From assembly GCA_963715675.1 (NCBI GenBank), contig OY970265.1, positions 4,216,001 through 4,280,000 on the forward strand: 64,000 nt of DNA. Direction: 5' to 3'. How positions within the stretch are numbered: position 1 is the first letter of the stretch; each line of letters begins with the position of its first letter. A model generated the notes under the pieces. That model saw only the letters and a list, made by a program, of their open reading frames with translations. It was not told the DNA's origin and searched no databases. Shown here piece by piece: positions 7,912 through 13,442 of the stretch. This stretch comes from DASVWZ01 sp963715675. Its GTDB lineage: Bacteria; Acidobacteriota; Terriglobia; Terriglobales; Acidobacteriaceae. The position numbers and the translations under genes are program-made.

Positions 7912-8562
7912 GTGGAAACGGTGCAATCGAGTTGGTACGTGGCAGACCTACTGATGGAAATCAAAATCGCCGGCGCAACCCGGAATGTTTTGCACCGCAA
8001 CCTATTTCTGATAGCGGCTACCAACGCTGATGAGGCTTACCAGAAAGCAATACAGCTTGGATCTCGCAGTGAACAGTCCTATAAGAATCCCCACGGACAA
8101 CAGGTCGATCATAAGTTTCGCGGCGTTGCCAAGCTGGATAACATTGTCGATGGTACCCTCGAAGACGGCGCGGAGCTGGCCTTCTCAGAATACCTCGGCG
8201 TTCCGGAGGACCAGATAAGGCGATGGATTTGTCCCAAGGACAAGCTGGGCGCATTCTCTCGGTTTGATCCGTCTCGAAAGCTTGACCCAGATTATCGCTC
8301 TGGGGAAGTTATGGATCAACTTGCTGAGGCGCTTGGTGACCCAAATCCCGAGGTGTCCAGTCCCATGACATGCTTTACAGTTTGTCCCGGGACATCCTTT
8401 ACAGTTTTGGTTCGGGATGGGACCGGGAAAACCAACGTTCGACCGCGGTCGAACGTTGGGTGCTCAGATCCAGTTTCCGGACCAGGGTCCGACAGTAATA
8501 CACCAACACCCGTCGTTCCACGGGTTCCAGCTGCACCCATTCTCCACGCAAAGCCCGACTGA
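7912..8562 (+). CDS. DUF4288-type protein, C-terminus replaced by IS481 sequence
   Basis: GTG 7912 is preferred because GAAGGAG lies 11 nt upstream (7894-7900); TTG 7858 is an alternative. The text SWYVADLLMEIKIAG, then NLFLIAATNADEAYQKAIQLG, resembles the DUF4288 fold. About 151 residues are native, to position 8365. From there the frame continues into the inverted repeat of the IS481 element and stops at 8562, so the last 65 or so residues are insertion sequence. Whether the native part still folds is unknown. The function of DUF4288 proteins is not established. Confidence 0.6.
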   Translation: METVQSSWYVADLLMEIKIAGATRNVLHRNLFLIAATNADEAYQKAIQLGSRSEQSYKNPHGQQVDHKFRGVAKLDNIVDGTLEDGAELAFSEYLGVPEDQIRRWICPKDKLGAFSRFDPSRKLDPDYRSGEVMDQLAEALGDPNPEVSSPMTCFTVCPGTSFTVLVRDGTGKTNVRPRSNVGCSDPVSGPGSDSNTPTPVVPRVPAAPILHAKPD

Positions 8563-9559
8563 TTTTCCAGCGATTCCCTTGGAAATCGAGTTTTCCCTGG
8601 CAGTCCACCTTCGGCACCTTCGATCCGGTTGGGTATTCCCAGCGCGGGGGATGCGGATCGTAACGGCGCTCGCTCTTATGCCAGACGCTGGCCGGGGTTT
8701 GCATGCCCAAGGCTTCGTGCGGTCGCACATGGTTATGCTCCCAGCGATAGGCATCCAGCCAGGGCTGCGGTTGGGCTCGCGGCGCTCCCCGTGCCCACAG
8801 CGCTCGTTCCAAGGCACCATGAAAACGCTCCACCTTGCCTTGCGTCTGCGGGTGCCGAAACCCGCTCCAATGGAGCTGGATCCCTTGTTTCATCAGCCAC
8901 ACCGTTAACCCCGTGGCTCCGGTCGGCGCGTTGGCGCTCCACCACGGAATGCCGTGATCCATCAGCATCGCTTCCGGAACCCCACCGCTGGCAAATGCCG
9001 TTTCCAGTTGCTCCCGCACCAACTCGGCGTGGGTACTCCATACCGCGTGCAACACCAGCAAATAACGGCTGTGATCATCCAGCACCGACAACGGACCGAC
9101 GGCTGCGTTCCAGCCTTTCGGACTCTTAAAGTCCATCTGCCATAGCTCGTTGGGAGCGCTCCGCTCAAAGCGGCGGGTGGCTGGGGAATGCCGGGCGCGA
9201 TCGTGCACCAGATCGCGGCGCAACAGAATGCGATGAATGGTGCTGCGGGTCAACTCCACTCCCGCCCGCGCCAGTAGCACTTGCAGCTTGCGAGCTCCCC
9301 AGTCGGGATAGCGTTGCCGCACCTCCGCCACCCGCTGTTCCCACTCCGCCGGGGTTCGGGTGGGACTCTGCTGCGGACGCCGGCTGCGCTCTGCGATCCC
9401 GGCCAGACCCGCTTCCTGATAACGCTTTCGCCAGAGGCACCCCGTGGGACGAGAGATGCCGAACTCCTGGCACAAGGCGGTCAGCGACTTCTCCTGCCGC
9501 GTCGCCGCCACTACGAACCTGACTTTCTGCTCTTGGACATCCATCGTCTTCCACGCCAT
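8399..9559 (-). CDS. IS481-family transposase
   Basis: 386 residues. The N-terminal helix-turn-helix (LTALCQEFGISRPTGCLW) is followed by a second HTH-like region and a DDE integrase core: WQMDFK, VLDDHSRYLL, then MLMDHGIPWW and GKVERFHGALERAL for the catalytic D, D and E. The TDNG motif usual in the family reads MDHG here. ATG 9559 has AAAGG directly against it with no spacing. ATG 9544 has GGAAG at a better distance and may be the real start. The frame is intact, so the element may still be active. Confidence 0.9.
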   Translation of the reverse strand: MAWKTMDVQEQKVRFVVAATRQEKSLTALCQEFGISRPTGCLWRKRYQEAGLAGIAERSRRPQQSPTRTPAEWEQRVAEVRQRYPDWGARKLQVLLARAGVELTRSTIHRILLRRDLVHDRARHSPATRRFERSAPNELWQMDFKSPKGWNAAVGPLSVLDDHSRYLLVLHAVWSTHAELVREQLETAFASGGVPEAMLMDHGIPWWSANAPTGATGLTVWLMKQGIQLHWSGFRHPQTQGKVERFHGALERALWARGAPRAQPQPWLDAYRWEHNHVRPHEALGMQTPASVWHKSERRYDPHPPRWEYPTGSKVPKVDCQGKLDFQGNRWKISRALRGEWVQLEPVERRVLVYYCRTLVRKLDLSTQRSTAVERWFSRSHPEPKL

Positions 9560-10230
9560 CCTTTACACTCCTGCGCTCGCTTCGCTCGCGCAGGAGTGTA
9601 AAGGATGTCCCGAGACGCTTTGTAAAGGATGTCATGAAACCAAACACGTTCTGTGCGAATGAGTGGGGCGCGTTGCAGCCGGCAGCCTCCGAAGGTTTCC
9701 CGCGGACACGGCTTGATCTCCAGCGGCCACTCCTGGAAGCTCACCCGCACCCCGCCAATCTCGCCATACGCATAAGAGCGGAAACTGCTCCATAGCCATT
9801 GCTCGGGTCGGCTCACCAATCCGCGCTTCACCGGATTGCGGTGCATATAACGTAACTTCTCGATGCGCTTGCACTCCGTCCATACATTGAAATCATAAAA
9901 GCGTCTCTGCCACACCTTCGCCGGTTCAGTCCCGCACTGGCCTGCATGCCGTTCGCGACGATGAACCGTACGCGCGAATTCCTGTTTGACCACTTTCATC
10001 ACCACCGACGGATCGCCGTTCTCCGGCTCGCTGATGAGGAGATGAAAGTGTTCGGGCATCACCACATAACCGACTACCACAAAGCGGTAGCGCTGCCGCA
10101 CTTGCTCCAGAATTTGTAAAAACACATCGCGGCGCTGGGGCGTCCCCAGCACGGGCAAACGATGGTAGCAGCTGCAGGTAATGAAGTGCAGATGTTTCGC
10201 GCTATAGTATCGTTTAAGGCGGCTGGGCAC
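9511..10230 (-). CDS. REP-associated tyrosine transposase (RAYT), 3' end broken by IS481
   Basis: Starts at GTG 10230. The Y1-transposase features are KHLHFITCSCYHRLP at the start, the HUH-like MPEHFHLLISEP, and LRYMHRNPVKRGL, whose Tyr is the likely nucleophile. These proteins are linked to REP palindromes and process single-stranded DNA. About 198 residues are native; from 9634 downward the frame reads through the IS481 end for about 40 more residues. The original C-terminus is therefore lost. A REP-like palindrome lies just upstream at 10266. Activity of the fused product is doubtful. Confidence 0.85.
   Translation of the reverse strand: MPSRLKRYYSAKHLHFITCSCYHRLPVLGTPQRRDVFLQILEQVRQRYRFVVVGYVVMPEHFHLLISEPENGDPSVVMKVVKQEFARTVHRRERHAGQCGTEPAKVWQRRFYDFNVWTECKRIEKLRYMHRNPVKRGLVSRPEQWLWSSFRSYAYGEIGGVRVSFQEWPLEIKPCPRETFGGCRLQRAPLIRTERVWFHDILYKASRDILYTPARAKRAQECKGWRGRRWMSKSRKSGS
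9557..9607 (-). promoter_or_regulatory. Perfect 20-bp hairpin over the transposase start region
   Basis: Arms 9557-9576 and 9588-9607 are perfect reverse complements with an 11-nt loop. They contain AAAGGATG, that is the ribosome-binding sequence and the first ATG of the transposase. An mRNA entering from outside would fold this hairpin and hide the start, a known way for insertion sequences to limit expression from neighbouring promoters. The duplication of the TIR word CATCCTTTAC in both arms is notable. Confidence 0.6.
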
Positions 10231-10265
10231 GATAGCAGGCTACCCATGTTGCGGTACGCGAAATA

Positions 10266-10295
10266 GGGGGACAGACGGGACTGACCCCAATTATT
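10266..10295. repeat. REP-like palindrome beside the RAYT gene
   Basis: GGGGACAGACGGGACTGACCCC (written here in two parts: GGGGACAGACG at 10267-10277 and GGACTGACCCC at 10278-10288) is an imperfect palindrome followed by AATTATT. Such GTCAG/CTGAC words bounded by G and C runs are typical partners of RAYT transposases. Confidence 0.6.
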
Positions 10296-10431
10296 TCCTC
10301 CCGAAATGGCCTAGCCTTTCGCCGTGTGGAGCGACTGATGCCCACGTCCCCGCTCCGCTTTTTCCTTGACACCCGGACCGGCAAACTGCCATCCTCGAAG
10401 CATATCTTATGGAGAACGCGACAAAGACATG

Positions 10432-10544
10432 TATAACTCGTTAAGAATCTAGATTTTACCTCTAACCCCAACAGGCTCTAGATTTTGCGGGCAAAAAGTC
10501 CGTAACATCATGATTCCGCTAGACCGGGGGGAGGGGGGTATACC
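10432..10544. repeat. Repeat unit copy A (intact)
   Basis: The first 29 bp (10432-10460) are identical to 10671-10699. The following part (10453-10544) matches 13223-13314 with about 8 differences in 92 bp. Read together, this is one intact unit of at least 113 bp; the second copy is split by the IS1595-family element. Weaker similarity continues upstream (about 10375-10431 against 10614-10670). The unit holds the word TCTAGATTTT twice and a G-rich stretch at about 10525-10538. Its nature is unknown. Confidence 0.75.
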
Positions 10545-10670
10545 TCGAATCTCACCTTATAGGCGAGACCGAGGCTGAGGAGGCAACAGCGGGCCCGGGA
10601 CGGCCGGTACCTCAGCCCGACAAACCGTCATCTTAGATGTATATCCCGTAGAGAACGTATGGTTATGATA

Positions 10671-10699
10671 TATAACTCGTTAAGAATCTAGATTTTACC
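10671..10699. repeat. Repeat unit copy B, left part, ending in the 8-bp target duplication
   Basis: Identical to 10432-10460. It ends with ATTTTACC (10692-10699), which occurs again at 13223-13230 on the other side of the IS1595-family element. IS1595-family elements usually make 8-bp duplications, so this marks the insertion point. Confidence 0.8.
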
Positions 10700-10712
10700 G
10701 ATGATTATTCCC

Positions 10713-10742
10713 TTGACACAGCTACTGCGCTTAGGGGATAAT
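10713..10742 (+). promoter_or_regulatory. Promoter of the IS1595-type transposase
   Basis: A consensus -35 box TTGACA (10713-10718) is followed after 18 bp by GATAAT (10737-10742). The -35 lies within the left inverted repeat. AAGAGG (10754-10759), five nt before ATG 10765, is the ribosome-binding site. Confidence 0.7.
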
Positions 10743-10764
10743 AATGGCAGTTTAAGAGGCTGCC

Positions 10765-11685
10765 ATGAATCTGATAGACATTCACAAGACCTTTACCTAT
10801 GACGATCAATGCACAAAATATCTCGCTGCTCTTCGCTGGCCTGATGGGGTGCGCTGCCTGACTTGTGGCTCTGCCGATGTTAAGCAATACGTCTCTCCGA
10901 CGAAGAAACAGCCGGGACGCAAGATTTATCAGTGCCAAGAGCAAACCTGTAAAGAGCAATTCACAGCCACGTCAGGAACGATCTTCCATGACACACACCT
11001 CCCGTTAACCAAGTGGTTCATGGCGCTCTCAATCATCGTGGATGCGAAAAAGGGCATCTCTGCAAAGCAACTGCAACGGCACTTGCATACTGGCTACAAA
11101 ACAGCGTGGTATCTCGCGCATCGCATCAGGAAAGCGATGGAGGAAACTGGCGGCCCTTTGTTGAAGGGCACTGTTGAGATGGACGAATGTTACATCGGAG
11201 GTCGCCAGCGCCGGCACAAAGGAAAACTCAAGAGCAAAGATGTGGTGGTCGGAGTTAGGGAACGTGGTGGCCCGCTGCGTTTCATCCACGCACAGGATGC
11301 GAAGGGTTTGACGTTATTTGAGATCGCAAACAAGCATATCGGCAAAGACGTAACAGCTGTGATGACGGATGACGCTCCGGCCTACAACGTTTTCAATATA
11401 TCCAGATTCCAAGGAAAGCATTTCACGATCAATCACAGCCTTGGAAAATACGTGGATGGCGACGTTTACACGAATACCGTGGAGTCCGCATTTTCACTGC
11501 TCAAACGCGGCATTGCAGGGTCGTTCCATAAGATTTCTATAAAACATTTGTCGCGGTATCTTTCGGAGTTCGAGTACAGGTTCAACCGCAGAGACAATGC
11601 GGATCGGTTTGAAGAAACGCTTTCGCGGATGGCGCGAATAAAGCCGATGCCATTTAAGAATTTGGTAGGTGCAACCGGGAAGTGA
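10765..11685 (+). CDS. IS1595-family transposase
   Basis: 306 residues. The N-terminal zinc ribbon shows four cysteines (RCLTCGSADV, then YQCQEQTCKEQF), as in the IS1595/ISXO2 group. The DDE-type core follows: EMDECYIGGRQRRHKG with the first acid, VMTDDAPAYN with the second, and NTVESAFSLLKRG with the glutamate, then YLSEFEYRFNRR. The reading frame is complete and has its own promoter and ribosome-binding site, so the element may be active. Four Ile codons are ATA, a codon I did not find in hscA. The passenger gene starts six nt after its stop. Confidence 0.92.
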   Translation: MNLIDIHKTFTYDDQCTKYLAALRWPDGVRCLTCGSADVKQYVSPTKKQPGRKIYQCQEQTCKEQFTATSGTIFHDTHLPLTKWFMALSIIVDAKKGISAKQLQRHLHTGYKTAWYLAHRIRKAMEETGGPLLKGTVEMDECYIGGRQRRHKGKLKSKDVVVGVRERGGPLRFIHAQDAKGLTLFEIANKHIGKDVTAVMTDDAPAYNVFNISRFQGKHFTINHSLGKYVDGDVYTNTVESAFSLLKRGIAGSFHKISIKHLSRYLSEFEYRFNRRDNADRFEETLSRMARIKPMPFKNLVGATGK

Positions 11686-11691
11686 TGTATT

Positions 11692-12600
11692 ATGCCGACA
11701 ATGATTCCAGCCAGCGAGAGGCCGCGGAGCGATTTCGCCATTGAGATTGGCTTCAAGCCTGACACCGGAGCCGATCCGGCGCGAGTGTTCAAGTCAATGA
11801 GTCGGCTCATTGATGCGTTTCAGGACATCGACAGGCAGTTAATCCAGTCTATAGATGTGTCAATCGAACCAGTTTTAATGCTGGAAGGTATTGAGGCTGG
11901 CTCATTACGTACATGGCTGCGAAGCCAAGTAACAATGATTGGCGACGATGTTCTCAAAGAGGGAGATTGGAAAAAACTCTTGGGTGTCTATTTGGTGCGC
12001 ACCAAGCACATCATCGTTCGATGGTTAGATGGTAAGACGACAATAACATCTAGACCTGAAATAGAAGAACTAGAAAAGAATTTGCTCGCCGCTGCCGAAG
12101 AGACTCAAGTGAGGCGAATCCCGATGTACCAGCCGATCCAGAGGAAGCCGCTATTGAACGGTATTGAAGAGATAAGTATGGCTCTCGCGCACTTGGAACG
12201 TCCCGATAATGCATCTCTCATCACAAGTGAGGGTTCAGTTGAATTCAACTTGAATTTCCGCATCAATGCTGAAACTATCGACGCTTTTACTATTGAAGAA
12301 AACATCTCTCACGAAGAGGAAATGATCCTCAAGGTCAAACGGCCGGATTTTCTCGGAGAATCCAAATGGGAATTTGTTTATGACCATGCCATTGATGTGA
12401 CATTGGCCGACAAGGATTGGTTGCAGCGTTTTCAAAATGGCGATGAGCAAATCTTTCCTGGTGATTCACTCCGTGCTCTAGTGCAAGTCGATGTACGGTA
12501 TGGTTATGCTCACGAAGTTGTAAGCAAAGATTACCGGATACTGAAAGTCATAAAAGTCCTTCACCTCGAAAGACCTCAGCAGCGGCTACTTGGAGAGTAA
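11692..12600 (+). CDS. Passenger protein of the IS1595-type element, unknown function
   Basis: 302 residues, starting six nt after the transposase stop, so probably co-transcribed with it. I do not recognise a family. No signal peptide, membrane segment or nuclease motif is evident. The N-terminal part (VFKSMSRLIDAFQDIDRQLI) looks helical. The remainder mixes beta-rich and charged stretches, for example MYQPIQRKPLLNGIEEI and DVRYGYAHEVVSKDYRILKV. Six of 28 Ile codons are ATA. It could be an accessory transposition protein or a maintenance or defence function; nothing in the sequence decides this. Confidence 0.75.
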   Translation: MPTMIPASERPRSDFAIEIGFKPDTGADPARVFKSMSRLIDAFQDIDRQLIQSIDVSIEPVLMLEGIEAGSLRTWLRSQVTMIGDDVLKEGDWKKLLGVYLVRTKHIIVRWLDGKTTITSRPEIEELEKNLLAAAEETQVRRIPMYQPIQRKPLLNGIEEISMALAHLERPDNASLITSEGSVEFNLNFRINAETIDAFTIEENISHEEEMILKVKRPDFLGESKWEFVYDHAIDVTLADKDWLQRFQNGDEQIFPGDSLRALVQVDVRYGYAHEVVSKDYRILKVIKVLHLERPQQRLLGE

Positions 12601-12601
12601 G

Positions 12602-12733
12602 TTACTTCGGGGCTGAAATTATCTTCCCTAGTTTCGTCTTGCGGCTGGTCTTTATCGTGGACTTCGGGGCTGGCTTCGCATGTAGGAGTCGAGTCAGCAA
12701 AGCATCGAATTGTTGCTTATCTACCTTCGGCAT
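12602..12733 (-). CDS. Small basic protein (43 aa) in the IS1595-type element
   Basis: Begins MPKVDKQQFDALLTRLLHAK and ends with a lysine-rich tail (KTSRKTKLGKII). It is convergent with the 302-aa passenger gene, the two stops lying one nt apart. The pattern of a helical start and a basic tail is plausible for a real small protein. There is no clear ribosome-binding site. Two of its three Ile codons are ATA. Function unknown; a DNA- or RNA-binding role would be a guess. Confidence 0.45.
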   Translation of the reverse strand: MPKVDKQQFDALLTRLLHAKPAPKSTIKTSRKTKLGKIISAPK

Positions 12734-12793
12734 GTTGCTGATTCTACACCCGAGAAACCCCAAAAATAAACTTTGAAAATGCGGGATTTCCTC

Positions 12794-12825
12794 TTGACAG
12801 GCTATAGAAGAGGCAATGTTACACT
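12794..12825 (+). promoter_or_regulatory. Promoter of the tRNA-like gene pair
   Basis: TTGACA at 12794-12799 and an extended -10, TG-T-TACACT (12817-12825), precede the first tRNA-like gene by 14 nt. The spacer is 20 bp, longer than ideal, but the extended -10 can compensate. Confidence 0.55.
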
Positions 12826-12839
12826 TATCGAGTAACGAT

Positions 12840-12949
12840 CTTGGCGTAGCTCAACGGATAGAGCACCGAGAGAGTTGCTGGAAAGTTCCTAAGCCGCCCA
12901 GCTTCTCTGCCAGTTCTCGGTTATGCAGGTTCGATTCCTGCCGTTCGGG
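12840..12949 (+). ncRNA. tRNA-like RNA (Arg-type arms) with a 45-nt anticodon-loop region
   Basis: The D arm (GCTC 12849-12852 with GAGC 12861-12864, loop AACGGATA) and the T arm (GCAGG-TTCGATT-CCTGC, 12925-12941) are perfect and resemble bacterial tRNA-Arg. A 5-6 bp stem, CCGAG(A) 12866-12871 with (T)CTCGG 12915-12920, sits where the anticodon stem belongs. It encloses 45 nt instead of 7, including a GCTGG/CCAGC hairpin. The acceptor (12840-12846 with 12942-12948) has six of seven pairs, three of them G-U. It may be a degenerate tRNA, an interrupted tRNA or a tRNA-like noncoding RNA. Confidence 0.6.
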
Positions 12950-12968
12950 GTCGCCCTTTTTCATTTGT

Positions 12969-13051
12969 GGAGGCTGACTGGTCGGTACCAGAAGCGGTCT
13001 TATAAACCGCGATTCCCTCGCCGGAATGGAGTTCGACTCTCCCAGCCTCCG
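12969..13051 (+). tRNA. Noncanonical 8/4 tRNA (allo-tRNA) with anticodon UAU and long variable arm
   Basis: Every stem is perfectly paired. Acceptor 8 bp, 12969-12976 (GGAGGCTG) with 13043-13050 (CAGCCTCC). D stem 4 bp, CTGG/CCAG (12978-12991). Anticodon stem 5 bp, GCGGT/ACCGC, with loop CTTATAA (12999-13005) giving anticodon TAT at 13001-13003. Variable arm 5 bp, ATTCC/GGAAT (13012-13027). T stem 4 bp, GGAG-TTCGACT-CTCC (13028-13042). G73 is at 13051 and CCA is not encoded. The 8/4 branch, long variable arm and G73 are those of serine-accepting allo-tRNAs described in Acidobacteria; canonical tRNAs are 7/5. A UAU anticodon would read AUA, so serine at Ile codons is the inference. It lies 19 nt after the tRNA-like RNA. 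Confidence 0.88.
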
Positions 13052-13222
13052 ATTCAATTTCCCGACCTGCCTCAGTGGTCAAAGGTGGTCACAGTCATAA
13101 TACAAGAAAATCATGCGCATGAATAACCGCTTTTCCTTCGCTGCTTAGGTTATGAAAGATCGCCCATTTTCCTAATTTTCTTGCTCTGGGTGGGATTGTA
13201 CTGCGTCAAATGAATATCTGTC

Positions 13223-13314
13223 ATTTTACCTCTAACCCCAGTGGGCTCTAGATTTTGCGGGCAAAAAGTCCGTAACCTGATGATTCCACTAGACCGGGGG
13301 AGGGGGGGTATACC
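13223..13314. repeat. Repeat unit copy B, right part
   Basis: Matches 10453-10544 (copy A) at about 84 of 92 positions, starting with the target duplication ATTTTACC. Together with 10671-10699 it reconstructs the pre-insertion copy B. Confidence 0.78.
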
Positions 13315-13393
13315 CTGATCTCAGGGCTTTTCGAAAACGCGGCAGAGGGACAAGGCGAACCGCCTGTTCCTAGCCTTGAAGCAGGCCGAAATT

Positions 13394-13429
13394 CCCCGCC
13401 CTTTCGCACCGAACGCGAAAAGGACGGGG
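13394..13429 (-). terminator. Stem-loop downstream of the MFS gene
   Basis: CCCCG and CTTTCGC words at 13394-13407 pair imperfectly with GCGAAAAGG and CGGGG at 13415-13429, giving a long GC-rich hairpin between the MFS stop (13443) and the mobile region. No T run follows on the minus strand, so its terminator function is uncertain. Confidence 0.4.
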
Positions 13430-13442
13430 TGCCCGAAGGCGG

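Larger units (their letters stand above)
8366..9634 (-). mobile_element. IS481-family insertion sequence
   Basis: Terminal inverted repeats of about 37 bp begin TGACATGCTTTACAG at 8366 and, read inward from 9634, TGACATCCTTTACAAAG. They match at about 31 of 37 positions and both include GGGACATCCTTTAC. The sequence CATG occurs at both junctions (8364-8367 and 9633-9636). It may be a 4-bp target duplication, or the first bases of the repeats may simply extend outward. The element contains one transposase gene. It interrupts the DUF4288-type gene on the left and the RAYT gene on the right. Confidence 0.85.
10700..13222 (+). mobile_element. IS1595-family element with passenger genes and two tRNA-like genes
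   Basis: Bounded by an 8-bp direct repeat, ATTTTACC (10692-10699 and 13223-13230), inside copy B of a local repeat. Its ends are imperfect inverted repeats: GATGATTATTCCCTTGACAC from 10700 and GACAGATATTCATTTGACGC read inward from 13222, 15 of about 22 positions matching. Content in order: promoter, IS1595-type transposase, 302-aa passenger gene, 43-aa ORF on the minus strand, promoter, 110-nt tRNA-like RNA, 8/4 tRNA. Base composition is visibly more AT-rich than the flanks, which suggests acquisition from elsewhere. Confidence 0.8.

Noticed and set aside
12923..13126. 67-codon frame over the tRNA-like genes
   Set aside because: It crosses both structured RNA genes and shows no protein features; the perfect stems explain the sequence better.
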